A DNA stretch of 64,000 nt from Chamaelirium japonicum (lineage: Eukaryota; Streptophyta; Magnoliopsida; Liliales; Melanthiaceae): the NCBI GenBank assembly GCA_947650365.1, contig OX393555.1:11079840-11143839 (forward strand). The letters are read 5' to 3'. The notes beneath the pieces were generated by a model. The model was not told the DNA's origin and searched no databases. It saw nothing but the letters and a program-made list of their open reading frames with translations. The first letter of the stretch is position 1. The number at the start of each line of letters is the position of its first letter. A program made the translations under genes and the position numbers. Positions 10,716 through 21,447 of the stretch are shown here, piece by piece.

Positions 10716-11192
10716 CATTATTCAAAAACTTGAAAACTTGACTCGACTCAAAAGTTGGATGAGTAACTCGAACAATTCGACTTGGCCCGACTCGATATAT
10801 CTCCTAATTTATGTTGCCCTTCCGATTGAAATTTGAAAAAAATAGTACTTAGGTAGGCCTATACTTTTGGTATTTGCCGATAAATTTGTGGTCCTCATCA
10901 TTCTTAACATGGCACTCTTCTTCCTTTTTTTTTCTATTTTCCTCTTGACCACTTTACTTGGAAATGATAACAAAAGAATGGTAGACCCTTAAATAGAAAA
11001 GGATATCATTTTATTCCTAACTGACTTGACTGAGGTTCTCGGGTCGAGTAACTCACCTTAACTTAGTCGAGTTAAACCACTTACTCGGACAAGCCTGATA
11101 ACATCGAGTTTTCAAACGACTAGACTCAAAATTCAGCCGAATCGAGTAACACGGCCGAGGTTCGAGTTGACTCACCGAGTTTTTGAACCATG
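10716..11192. mobile_element. Non-autonomous hAT element
   Basis: The ends CATTATTCAAAAACTTG and, inverted, CATGGTTCAAAAACTCGG are imperfect terminal inverted repeats. A perfect 8-bp target duplication CTTTTAAA flanks it (10708-10715 and 11193-11200). Subterminal ACTCGACTC-like words occur on both sides. No transposase. Confidence 0.85.
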
Positions 11193-11200
11193 CTTTTAAA

Positions 11201-12234
11201 AGTTACCCTCATCTAGGGAATTCTCCCTGCAGAAACATATTGAACTTAGCCGTCATGAAGTATTAAGATTTTGCATGGACTATTGTATGATCTCATTATT
11301 GATGTTTTTTCTTAGCACCCCTTGGTATCTCAACTAAGGAGGGATAAGGCAGACCTTTACCATTTACCAACTAGAGATGGAAGTGGGATTCGATACCAGA
11401 TTTTGGGTACAAGTGTACAACCCCCCAAGGCATAACCAGCTAAGCTAGCTGATACTTACTGATCTCATTATTTATATTCTTGCTAAAAGAGGGATACAAT
11501 ATGAAGCATGATGTTAGTGTAGAGAAGAATAAGAACATGGGACTTGGTACTGAACTGAAAGCTCTTTTGTATCTTTGAACTTGACTCTGAAAAAAACTCA
11601 TGTCCACAAGTAGGACAGGTAGTTATATGGTTCAAGGCTTTGGGACCTGCATCCAAGGATAAAAGGTCCAAACTATCATGACAAGTGATCCTTCATGCAA
11701 TAAGTGAGCTTTGGAAGGAAAAAAATGTCGTTTTCATAAGAATCTAGTTTTGATCTCGATAGGCTGGGAGAAGAATCAAAATATTGGTTCGAGGGTTTGT
11801 TCAAACCAGAACCAAACAACCAAATCGGTTCGGATTTTGGCCAATCCAAAACAATACACCTACCTAACCTGAGGGTTTAGTTCACCGGTTCAGCCCTGTT
11901 CGGATCCAGTTCACCATGGTTCGGAACCGGTTTACCGAATCATATTTGAAGAAGTGATCAAACCCCTATAGATGTAGCACTGCTTGTTGTCTAAGACTCC
12001 TTTTCATTTTTTTTCTTGTTATATTTTTTCTTGCCCAACCATCTAGATAAGGGTTGAATAATCTTGTTCTATCAGTCCATTTTAGATTAATGGAATTTAA
12101 TCTTTTTGAAAACAATGTGAGCAAACTTATGTCTAACATACTTATTAGTCCATTTAAGATCATAAAAAAAATAAAGGAAGAATATTACGTCAAGTATTTT
12201 GAGAGAGAGAAAAGCAATATGCATGACAAACCCA
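11201..12234. other. Presumed intron; decayed hAT-like patch near 11780-11950
   Basis: No gene is recognised with confidence. GGTTCGG/CCGGTTC words near 11780-11950 suggest an old hAT fragment. A short minus-strand frame with CPTCGHEF is discussed among the findings. Confidence 0.3.
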
Positions 12235-12242
12235 GTTGCATA

Positions 12243-13525
12243 CAAGGTTTAAAACTCGGATACGGGTACCAATATCGGTCGGCACCGAACCGGTTCGTAC
12301 CGGTACCGGCCCTTTTTTTATTTTTTTAAATTATAAAAAAATCTTAAAAAATCTTTAAAAATTCTAAAACATTAGAAAATAAATATTAGACTACTTTAGG
12401 GCCCTAGTTTAGGCCCTTTAGGGACCTTAGGAGTTAGGACTTAGAAGTTAGGGCCTAGGCTAGGCCGCTATGGTTAGTTTTAGGCTTTTAGTCTTTTAGA
12501 AATTTTAGGGTCAGGACTCAGGACTCAGGAGGATGACTATTTAGGGGACAGGGTCACAGGGCTTTAGGGTTTAGGCCCTTTGGTTTATGAATTAGGATTT
12601 TAGAGTTATGAACTTATGAGTCTTATGACTCTTATAGTCTTATGACTTATTATGAGTTTATGACTTATGAGTGATGACTTATTAGAGTTTATAAACTTAT
12701 GAGTCGCGACGTCACCTTATTGCCAGCTCGCCGCTCGTCGCGACGTCGTCTTGTCGCCGGCTCGCCCACTTGTTGTGCCGCTCGTGCTTGTGGCTCGTGC
12801 CGCTCGTTGCGACGTTGCCTTGTTGTTTGTTACTTGTTAGTCGTCACCGCTCGTGCCGCTCGGCCCGCTCGTCGCGACCTCGTCCTCGCTCATCGGTGTT
12901 GTCGGCTCGTGTCACTGTCGGCGTGCCGCTCGTCGCCTCGTCGTGCCGCTCTTTTCTCTCTCTTCTCTCCTCTTTTGTCTCACGCTTCTCTCTTATCTCC
13001 TTTTTTTTCTTCTCTTTCTTTCCTCTCTTCTCTTTTTTCTCACTCCTCTTTTTTCTTGCAACTTTGCAAGTTGTGAAATGTGGAGACTCGAGAGTGGCGG
13101 AGTAGTGATACTGATGGATGGTATTGGTGGTGCAATGGAATGGGTTTGGGGGGGTTTATATAGCCTTCAAATCCCCCCCTCCCACTTAATAAATAAAAGA
13201 TTTGGAGGGACCAAAGCTAATAATGCCCCCCCCCCCTCCACATGCAATGGCTGGGAATGCATGCTCAGCCATGTGGAGGGAGGAATCCAAGGAAAAAAAC
13301 AAAAAAAAAATCAGCCAAAACCCACCCACCCCACTAATGCTGTCGGGTAGGGCCTGAACCGGCCGGTACCGGTTCGTACCGGCCGATACCTACCTGACTC
13401 GGCCGGTTTGGTCCGGTACGGTTTGGTACCGGCCGGTTCAGTCTGATTTCGGTCTCGGATGCTCGACTCGACTCGGCCCCGCCAAAACCGGTACGTACCG
13501 GTATCGACCGAGATTTGAAACCCTG
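12243..13525. mobile_element. Non-autonomous hAT element, 1.28 kb
   Basis: The termini CAAGGTTTAAAACTCGG and, inverted, CAGGGTTTCAAATCTCGG form inverted repeats. An exact 8-bp target duplication GTTGCATA flanks it (12235-12242 and 13526-13533). Both subterminal regions are packed with palindromic GGTACCGGTTCGTACC-type words. The centre contains runs of ACTTATGAG repeats, then a GC-rich CTCGTCGCGACGTC-like block (about 12690-12960), then a pyrimidine-rich block. No transposase domain is seen; the plus-strand frames inside are low-complexity. Confidence 0.88.
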
Positions 13526-13625
13526 GTTGCATATTGATCATCAAACATCATCTTTTCCAGATAATCCCATAATAGAACTTTTAGCAATCCGTATACCTAA
13601 AGTACATTAAAGAAACAACCCCAAC

Positions 13626-13739
13626 CTTTGGTAGCAGAGTTTCATTTGAAGCATCTGAGGAAGTGAAGCTACGACCTGATCCCTTCTCTGGAAAGAATAT
13701 AGAACTCCGATCATGTATTCTTCTCTGTAGGCCGATAGT
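13626..13739 (-). CDS. Candidate host-gene exon (38 codons)
   Basis: On the minus strand an acceptor CATGCAG and a donor AAG/GTTGGG bound a 114-bp open segment. Read in phase 0 it encodes TIGLQRRIHDRSSIFFPEKG followed by SGRSFTSSDASNETLLPK, a polar serine-rich sequence that would suit the disordered N-terminal part of a MIP1/DUF547 protein. A second frame is also open. It lies between transposons, so it is not part of one. There is no homology recognised; the case rests on splice signals and phase only. Confidence 0.35.
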
Positions 13740-14081
13740 CTGCATGATTAAAGATAAGTAGGAAAAGAAAATGTTAGGAAATGAATCGTTTTATTCTAGG
13801 AATGTACAATATAAGAAATTCAATTGCATATTTGTCATCAAAATAATGACATCATCAACTTTTTAAGGTAACTTAAGAACAGAATTTCAGCAATCCATAA
13901 ACTAGAAATACAGTAATGAAATTACCTTTTGTGAGACGATATGTCCAATTTTAGCCATGGGTTTATTATATATACATTTTGATATTAACAAATGAATATT
14001 CCATGTATACTTTTGTGCACAAATAAGGGTATTTTGTCTCTATGTATTCAACATGGAGTGGCTAATATAGTACATGATACA

Positions 14082-14221
14082 TGTTAGAGGATGGAGACTA
14101 GGGTTTAGAGAGAATGGAATGCATCTCATTGAGGGACTGAAGCCCAATATATATGTACATGTATATACACACAACCCGACCCGACTGTATATATAACCCG
14201 ACCCATCTCTATACATTAACA
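14082..14221 (-). repeat. 3' LTR of the 14-21 kb Copia element
   Basis: Plus-strand view starts TGTTAGAGG and ends CATTAACA. The minus-strand polypurine tract GAGGGGGAG lies immediately to its right. Confidence 0.93.
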
Positions 14222-14234
14222 CTCCCCCTCAAAC

Positions 14235-15354
14235 TCACGGTGGATAATGGACCGAGAGTTTGCCGATAAAATACCGGAAGCGAGCAATCGTAAGGGGCTT
14301 CGTCAGAAAATCAGCAGTCTGCTCAAATGATGGAATGAATGGCAAGGAGATGGTGTGGTCGAGAAACTCCTGGCGAACATAGTGACAATCAACCTCAATA
14401 TGTTTTGTCCACTCGTGGAAGACCGGATTGCTAGCAATCTGAATAGCACTCCGGTTGTCACAAAAGAGAGGCGTAGATCCGGATATCACAACTCCCAGGT
14501 CGAGTAGAAGGCGGCGAATCCAGACAATCTCTGCGGTGGTGGAAGTCATAGCCCTGTATTCGGCTTCAGTGCTGGAGCGAGCAACAGACTCATGTTTCTT
14601 GCTTCACCAAGAAATGAGAGAATCACCAAGGAACACACAGTATCCGGTAGTAGAACGGCGAGTGGCTACATCTCCTGCACAATCTGCATCGGAGTAGGCA
14701 CGCAGCACCAACGGAGAGGTGGAGGAAAAAAGTAGTGAGCGGGTGATGGTGCCTCGAATGTAGCGAATAATCCGAAGGACTGCTGCATAGTAAACCGAAC
14801 GATAAGCCCGAACAAATTGACTGATAATGCCAACAGCATGGGCAATGTCTGGCCGGGTCATAGTGAGGTAAACGAGCATCCCAACCATCCTCTGGTAGCG
14901 GGAGACATCCTGGAGTGGCTCACTCACCATCTGTAGAAAGAAGCTTCAAATTGAGCTCCATGGGTGTGTCAGCAGTGCGAGAGTTAGTAAGAGCAGCATC
15001 AACAAAGATTTCGAAGATGTACTTTTGCTAGGAGACCAACAGACTACGAGCTAACCGGACAATCTCGAGGTACAAAAAGTAGCGAAGAGGGCCCAGATCT
15101 TTCATCTCAAACTGACTCTAGAGGTGGCGTTGAAGGGATGTTATGGTGACACTGTCATTCCCGGTGATGATCATATCATCCACATAGAGAAGAACTGCAA
15201 TACCCTGACTGCAGGAGCGAGTGAACAGGGCATAGTCAGAGTAACGCTCAATAAACCCGGAGGCCAGGATTGCACTGCGGAATCGCTCAAACAAGGCACG
15301 AGGGGCCTACTTGAGCCCATAGATGGCTCGGCGCAAACGGCAGACGTGACCTGA
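14235..15354 (-). pseudogene. Copia RT C-terminal part and RNase H, frameshifted
   Basis: Minus-strand fragments in different frames continue the RT of the neighbouring piece. The palm segment LYVDDMIITG is near 15180. An RNase H stretch with AYSDADCAGD, in which the usual W is C, is at 14604-14930. The end segment with FCDNRSAIQIASNPVFHEWT is at 14235-14549. Each aligns colinearly with the intact polyprotein at the window start. At least two frame breaks and several stops separate them, so no functional enzyme can result. Confidence 0.9.
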
Positions 15355-15978
15355 AGAAGCAGGGACGCCCGGTGGAGGAGCCATATATACCTCCTCTGAG
15401 AGATCATCGTGGAGAAATGCGTTGGTCACATCCATCTGATGTAGAGGCCACCCTCGAGCAACTACAACAGCTAAAAGGGTGCGAACGGTAGTCATCCGAG
15501 CCACTGGAGCAAACGTCTCCTCGTAGTCAATTCCATACTCCTGGGAGAAATCACGAGCAACAAGGTGCGCCTTATGCCGCTCAATGAACCCATTAGGTCG
15601 AGTCTTGATCTTGAAGATCCATTTGCAGCTAACATGAACCACGCCAGTGGGACAAGGAACCAAATCCCATGTCTGAGTCCGCTGAAAGTCCTCAAGTTCG
15701 ACTGTCATAGCATGTCGCCACTCTGGGTGTACAACTGCCTCACGATACGACTGGGGCTCCCGGTAGGTGTGAAGAGCTGTAAGAAAGGCCTGATAGGACA
15801 GAGAGTAAAAGACAACAACAGAGTGTCCAGAAGTGTCAGGAGAAACAAGAGTAAACACAGAGTAACCAAACCTGTCAGGGGAGTAGTTATATCTGTCAGG
15901 AGGGTGATGTTCGCGTGAAGGGTAGCGCCGAATAGGACCAGGATCCACGGCCGGAGAGTTGGGAGCAGCTGCAGGCAA
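15307..15978 (-). pseudogene. Copia reverse transcriptase, N-terminal half
   Basis: A 223-residue frame contains WDLVPCPTGVVHVSCKWIFK and MDVTNAFLHDDLSEEVYMAP, the fingers and first palm motifs of Copia RT. It ends at RRAIYGLK where the frame breaks. It aligns residue by residue with the same region of the plus-strand copy near base 900-1270. The break before the YVDD motif shows that it is non-functional. Confidence 0.92.
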
Positions 15979-17019
15979 AGTAGTGCCGGTGGAGACAATC
16001 TCGGTGGGAGGAACTGTGGAGCGACGAACGTAGACACGTGTGACAGGTGGTGGTGATGGAGATGACGGAAAAGAGGGAGGTGGCGGGGGGGGGGAGACAA
16101 GGGAGGTGGAGGTGGAGACGAGGGAGGTGGAGGTGGAGACAGGGAAGGCGAGGAAGGTAGAGGAGGCTCAACCGAGAAGGTGGGCGTGGGAGCAAGATAC
16201 GGAGATAGTAAGGGGATGGTGAGTGGGGGTGACGGCGTAGAAGATAACGTAGGTGGTGAGGGAAAATCCCGGGACTCAGTGGACAAGTACGGGACATGCT
16301 CTACAAAGGAGACATGACGAGAGACACGGATCCGGCAAACCAAGGGATCATAGCACCGATAGCCCTTGTGCTCCCGACTGAGTCTTAAGTGAACACACCT
16401 AACAGACCTAGCAGAGAGTTTGGTGCGCACATGGGGAGGGAGGAGGACGAAACACGTGCACCCAAAGGTACGAAGAAAAGAGTAGTTAGGAGATGTGGAG
16501 TAAAGCCGCTCGTACGGGGAAACATCAGAAACAGAGGAGGACGGAGTGATGTTGATGAGGTGAACAGCGGTCAGGACAGCTTCCGCCCAGTAGGAATGTG
16601 GAACAGAAGCAGACAGAAGTAGAGCTCGTGCTGTCTCGAGGACATGACGATGTTTACGCTCGGCGACTCCGTTTTGTTCATAGGTGTGGAAACATGACTG
16701 TTGGTGAAAAGTGTCGTGAGTCTGAAGGATCTCACGCATCTCAAAGGAGATACTCCTGGGCACAATCAAACCGAAAAGTCTTAATGTGCCGACCAAACTG
16801 AATGTGAAGCATAGTAGTGAAGGTCCTGTAAATATGAAGAATCTCGGAACGGCGACGCATAAGATAGAGCCAGGTGCAGCGGGAGTAATCATCTATGAAG
16901 CTCACATAATACAAAAAACCAGTAAAAGAGGCAACTGGAGCAGGACCCCACACGTCAGAGTGCACGAGATCAAAAGGGGCGCTAGAACGGAAAACACTAG
17001 TAGAAAAAAGAAAGAGCAA
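15705..17019 (-). pseudogene. Copia integrase, frameshifted
   Basis: Two overlapping minus-strand frames together show the integrase core: FDLVHSDVWGPAPVASFTGF, then FIDDYSRCTWLYLMRRRSEI, then, after a frame break near 16750-16890, the tail with VAERKHRHVLETARALLLSA and a proline-rich linker. The core contains the first two acidic catalytic positions of the DDE triad. The frame change in the core means the enzyme is dead. Confidence 0.9.
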
Positions 17020-17600
17020 GGTGATTTGCTAATCGACACCCAGTGCAGATAGAGAGAGGGATGAAGGACACCCGACCCAAAGTGCCAAAGTGAAAAACGC
17101 TTTGGAGTCGATCACTGGATATGTGACCTAACATTCTGTGCCACAAATCAGCATCAGAGGTAACAGACAGAGCTGACGGAGTGGAAGTGGGAACCTTAAG
17201 ATGATCCAACTGATAGAGTTCCCCTGCTCTACAACCCAGCCCACTTCTCTGACCCGTCCGCAGATCCTGCACAGAACAAGAAGAAATAAATATAACGATC
17301 AGGCCCGAGTCACAAAGAGAAATAACAGATATTAAGTTAATGTTTAATCGGGGAGCAAGGTGAACACGAGGTAAGGTTAGGCGACCAGTGGGATCAGAGG
17401 TAGGGGTGATGGATCCACACTGCGACATGGGTACACGAGTCCCGTCAGCAGTGTGGATCCCCAGGTGGGTGGAAGCAGGGCTACAGTCCGTGAATACAGA
17501 AATATCAGAGGTAAAGTGGCAGGAGGCACCCGAGTCGAAGATCCATGGAACAGTAGTACCCAGAGTGGCAGAGAGACTGTGATCTGTCGAAGAGCTGGTG
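16997..17600 (-). pseudogene. Copia protease and GAG-pre-integrase region
   Basis: The minus-strand frame contains WIFDSGASCHFTSDISVF, the aspartic protease active-site motif, around 17540, and then DADLWHRMLGHISSDRL, the GAG-pre-integrase motif with its HxxxH-type start. The frame is open from at least the protease site to 16997 and then shifts into the integrase. The frame to the right is broken, so gag and protease are no longer linked. Confidence 0.85.
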
Positions 17601-18059
17601 GAGACAAGGTATCGAAACAGTAACTCCTCAAAGCGTTGGAGGCGGTCGGAGTAAGACCGAGACTGAGCAGAAGTACCCGGAGTGGCAGAGAGACTGTGAT
17701 CTGTCGAAGAGCTGGTGGAGGCAAGGTATCTAAACAGTAACTCCTCAAAGCACTAGAGGCGATCGGAGTAAGACCGAGACGGAGCAGGAGTGGTGGCAGG
17801 CGGTGCTGGAGTGGGGAGATCAGCGGCAGCAGCAGTCTCGCCATCATGGCGGAGGGGACCCTGACGACATCCATAGTCGACTGACGTGGTGGAGGGACGT
17901 AGCCCGAGAATACCATCAAAACGAGGAGACGGAGGGACTCGACGATCAGCTAATGTGTGCAGGCAGTATGGAAACCAAGAGATGCTGTAGAAAGCCATAC
18001 CCCTGAAGTACGGGGGCAAGCCGACACAAAGGAGGTCCTGGGCAGTCCGGAACAGAGGA

Positions 18060-18640
18060 GACGGGCCGGAGGGGGGGCCTGCAGTGAAGGAACGGTGGGG
18101 CGATGGGGGTGGCAGGAGGGGGCGGTGTGGGTTGCAGGGGGGGCAGGAGGGGGCAGCGGGGCTTCAGAAGGTGCAGGAGGAGGCGACGGGGGCTTCAAGG
18201 GGTGCAGGAGGGGGCGGCGGGGGTTGCAGGAGGTGCAGTAGGGGGCGACGGGGCTGCCGAAGTGTTGGAGGGGCTGCCAAAGTGAGAAATCGTGTGCAGG
18301 AGGGTGTTAGAGGGGCTGCCAAAGGGGGGAATCGGGTGCAGGAGGGGGCTGGAGGGGCTGTCGGTGCGGGTGAGAAGGGAATAGAGGACTGGAGGGGCTG
18401 TCGGAGCGCTGGAGAGGCTGCCAGAGGGAGGGAATCGGGTGCTGGAGGGGCTGCCGGAGGGGGGAATCAGGTGCAATCGGGTACTGGAGGGGCTGCCGGA
18501 GGGGGGGAATCGGGTGCAGGAGAGGGCTGGAGGGGTTGCCGGAGTGCTAGAGGGGCTGCCGGTGCGGGAGGAGCTGCCAGAAGGCTGAAGGAGGAGGAGG
18601 AGGTGTAGGCCGACTGGGGTGCAGGAGGGGAAGGCCGGAG
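18060..18640 (-). repeat. Degenerate minisatellite in the Copia 5' coding region
   Basis: Irregular repeats of GGAGGGGCTGCCGGAGGGG and GAATCGGGTGCAGGAG-like words, 25-45 bp apart. Read on the minus strand they give proline/alanine/serine-rich peptides, and on the plus strand glycine-rich ones. A normal gag with a zinc knuckle is not recognisable; this array occupies the place where the gag start would be. Confidence 0.65.
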
Positions 18641-18686
18641 GAGGCCGGTGCCGGAGGAGTCGCCTTCACCGCAGAGAAACCCTAGA

Positions 18687-18905
18687 GCTCTGATACCATG
18701 TTAGATACCCTCACACCCTAAAACCCGGGTCGTAAAGGGAGGTCCACAGAGGGTGTTATTAAGCAGGTGTTAGGTGTCCCCTTTACTGATGTGGGACTAA
18801 TCGGTGGACTTCCTTAACACCCCCCCTCAAGTGGAGCACACGGAGCGAGGCACAATCGGAAGGGGCCGCACCCGGAGGGAGACAATGAACTCAGCTCTGA
18901 TACCA
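18687..18905 (-). repeat. Extra LTR-interior segment wedged at the Copia primer site
   Basis: In element orientation the order is: Copia 5' LTR, primer site, 70 bp, polypurine tract (18820-18831), a different 121-bp LTR (18699-18819, ends TGTTAAGG and CTAACA), then a second primer site (18687-18698). The 121-bp LTR resembles the TRIM LTRs at 55740-55848 and 58580-58688, not the Copia LTR. The two primer-site junctions share AGCTCTGATACCATGTTAGA. Confidence 0.75.
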
Positions 18906-19017
18906 TGTTAGAGGATAAAGACTAGGGTTTGGAGAGCATGGAATGCATCTCATTAAGGGATTGAAGCCCAATATATATGTACATGTATACACTCACAACC
19001 CGACCCGACTGTACATA
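18906..19017 (-). repeat. Copia 5' LTR, left part (interrupted)
   Basis: 112 bp matching the first 112 bp of the 3' LTR. The remainder resumes at 21420 after the nested element and its target duplication ACATA. Confidence 0.92.
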
Positions 19018-19500
19018 TGATGCAGGCGCGCGTCGTCCAAGAGCGGTTGATGAAGACGATGCTATCTTTTTTTTTTGTATTTTCTTTGTAACGGGATAAC
19101 TAGTGATACGGAATTACCGAGAGGAAGTGGCGGAGGGGGTAAGAACCGTGACAGAGAAGAAAAGACTAGAAGCTTAGATGAGAGGGGGCCTGAAATCCAT
19201 CAGGATACAAGGTGGGGACTCAAATCCATGAGCCAACGAAGGCATCCGCCATCAATTTTCATTCATCATAATCTCTCTTCAATGGTTACAATGGGGGCCT
19301 TTAAATAGGCTAAAAGAAAAGATAAAAATGGCAACAAATTTAAAAGCCAATAAGTATCCTAACAACTTGCCTAAAATAAAGATCTCAAATAAAAAAAAAA
19401 AAGATATTAAAAGATATCATAATAGATATCCTGCCTTATCCATCCATGGCAGGTTAGGATGGGCCTTCGGGTGGGCCAACGGGCTTGGGCCCAAGTCGGA

Positions 19501-19974
19501 TCACATCATTCGCTTCCGCTGCGAAGAACTCGCCCTCAAGTTCATACGGTAAAGCGCAATCATCATCGAGGTTTTCACCGATGTGGTATCTGTCGTCAGG
19601 AGCTGATGATGGAGGCTCAACAAATGATGTCTCACTACACCGAAATCATCACCGAGGTCCCATGAGAAGGTATCATTACCGTCGATCGGAAAACATACGT
19701 CAAAGTAGTGCTGGGGTAGACGACAGAGTCGGATCGTAATATCAGACCGCTGCGATAGCTCAAACATCGGCTCACCTGAACGGAGGTAGAGCTGAACAAA
19801 CACTGTAGGCACCAATAGTCGGTCTAGCCCAAGAAAATTAATCTGCTGAAGCTCGGCTAGAGAGACCATCTCGAAAGAATCCGCAGTAGGTGGTAGCATG
19901 ACGGGCGGCAGAAGATCCTCTGGAAGGGGGAGCTCGCCTGCTGGTGGTGGTACTGGAGGTGATGGTTCCACCAA
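19501..19974 (-). CDS. Hypothetical ORF (157 aa) of the nested LTR element
   Basis: The frame begins with a proline-rich stretch (PSPPVPPPAGELPLPEDLLP) and continues with a better-mixed sequence containing SFEMVSLAELQQINFLGLD and LYLRSGEPMFELSQRSDITI, then runs a few codons into the 3' LTR. I do not recognise it. The composition after residue 35 looks like real protein rather than chance translation. It could be a gag remnant or a piece of captured host gene. No zinc knuckle or protease motif is visible. The chosen ATG is simply the first in frame. Confidence 0.35.
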   Translation of the reverse strand: MVEPSPPVPPPAGELPLPEDLLPPVMLPPTADSFEMVSLAELQQINFLGLDRLLVPTVFVQLYLRSGEPMFELSQRSDITIRLCRLPQHYFDVCFPIDGNDTFSWDLGDDFGVVRHHLLSLHHQLLTTDTTSVKTSMMIALYRMNLRASSSQRKRMM

Positions 19975-20002
19975 AGATACAACTGGAGGAAGCTCTGTAG
20001 GT

Positions 20003-20630
20003 GGTGGAGCGAGAGGAAGGGCCGGCTTGCGGTGGACGGGCGGGCTGATATTATTGGGTCTGTTTTATTGGGCTGATATTATTGGGGTTTTGAAGTTGTA
20101 GGGTCTTATTGGGTTTGTTTTTGTAAACGGGTTGGATCCGAATTCAACTCGGGTTCAGCACTTAAGTGCACAATAGCAACTAGAAAGGTTGGAGATTTGC
20201 GGACTGTTGGATGGGGATCTAAGGGTTGTGGTGGGGGAGTGAATTGGGGAAAAAGGAAAGGGACTAAAAGGTAAAAAATTAGGGCTTTATTCTTGTTTGT
20301 TTTGTTGGCAAATATGGAAGGAAGAAAAGGGGCGGCTGCTGTAGCTGAGAGCAAAAGGGTCGGCTGCTGTAGCTGGGAGCAAAAAAAAGGAGCGGCTGCA
20401 GCTGGGAGCAAGCAAGGTACGTTTCCTCTTTCCTTTCTCTCTTCTTTCCTTCTTCTTTTCTTTCCTTTTCTTCTCTTTCTTTCCTTTTCTTTTTCTGCTG
20501 CTATCACAGATCTGATAACAGATCTGGTTTTTTTTTTTTTGGCTGCGGGGTGCGAGGGAGCACGGGACAGAGGGTGGTGATTCAGCGGGTGGAGCGAGAG
20601 GAAGGGCCGGCTTGCGGTGGACGGGCGGGC
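20003..20630 (+). repeat. 43-bp direct repeat pair inside the nested element
   Basis: The 43 bp at 20003-20045, starting GGTGGAGCGAGAGGAAGGGC, recur without visible change at 20588-20630. The 540 bp between are unrelated. Confidence 0.85.
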
Positions 20631-21419
20631 GGCAAAGGAGAGGGGTTCGGTTGAAGGAGGTTTCCTTTCTCTTCTCTTTTCTTCTCTCAACAGATCTGAT
20701 CTCTCTCTCTCTCTCTCTTTTTTTTTTTTTTTCAAGATCTGATCTCTCTTCTTTTTTTTCTTTTTTTTTTTGTTGGGATTGTAGGGCGATGTACCAGAAG
20801 AAGATGACGCCGAATCGGTGAGGATGGTGACGATCGAACGGTGACTATGACGATGGACGACGACGATCGAAGCGAAGATCGTTCGTGGTACGGAAACGCC
20901 ACGAAGCCCGAAGCTCTGATACCAACTTGATGCAGGCGCGCGTCGTCCAAGAGCGGTTGATGAAGACGATGCTATCTTTTTTTTTGTATTTTCTTTGTAA
21001 CGGGATAACTAGTGATACGGAATCACCGAGAGGAAGTGGCGGAGGGGGTAAGAACCGTGACAGAGAAGAAAAGACTAGAAGCTTAGATGAGAGGGGGCCT
21101 GAAATCCATCAGGGTACAAGGTGGGGACTCAAATCCATGAGCCAACGAAGACATCCGCCATCAATTTTCATTCATCATAATCTCTCTTCAATGGTTACAA
21201 TGGGGGCCTTTAAATAGGCTAAAAGAAAAGATAAAAATGGCAACAAATTTAAAAGCCAATAAGTATCCTAACAACTTGCCTAAAATAAAGATCTCAAATA
21301 AAAAAAAAGATATTAAAAGATATCATAATAGATATCCTGCCTTATCCATCCATGACAGGTTAGGATGGGCCTTCGGGTGGGCCAATGGGCTTGGGCCCAA
21401 GTCGGATCACATCAACATA

Positions 21420-21447
21420 TAACCCGACCCATCTCTATACATTAACA
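21420..21447 (-). repeat. Copia 5' LTR, right part
   Basis: 28 bp ending CATTAACA that complete the LTR broken by the nested element. Confidence 0.9.

Larger units (their letters stand above)
19018..21414 (-). mobile_element. Non-autonomous LTR retrotransposon nested in the Copia LTR
   Basis: LTRs of 491 and 487 bp (19018-19508, 20928-21414), each starting TGATGCAGGCGCG and ending TCACATCA, enclose 1.4 kb. A perfect target duplication ACATA lies at 19013-19017 and 21415-21419. The minus-strand primer site TTGGTATCAGAGC (about 20913-20926) sets the orientation. About five substitutions separate the LTRs, so it is much younger than its host element. The interior holds no protease, RT or integrase. 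Confidence 0.93.
14082..21447 (-). mobile_element. Ty1/Copia retrotransposon, decayed, with a nested LTR element
   Basis: Minus-strand copy of the same family as the element at the window start. It has a 140-bp 3' LTR on the left and a 5' LTR on the right that is split by a nested 2.4-kb element. The primer site (18893-18904) and polypurine tract (14222-14231) are in place. The flanking pentamers ATACA and ATACC are a near-perfect target duplication. About 9 of 140 LTR positions differ by eye, and the pol gene is broken by several stops and frameshifts, so it is old and dead. Confidence 0.93.

Noticed and set aside
18084-18608. 174-aa glycine-rich ORF on the plus strand
   Set aside because: Translation of a degenerate minisatellite in the antisense strand of a Copia element.
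20106-20735. 209-aa lysine/arginine-rich ORF
   Set aside because: Low-complexity translation of pyrimidine runs in the leader of a non-autonomous LTR element.
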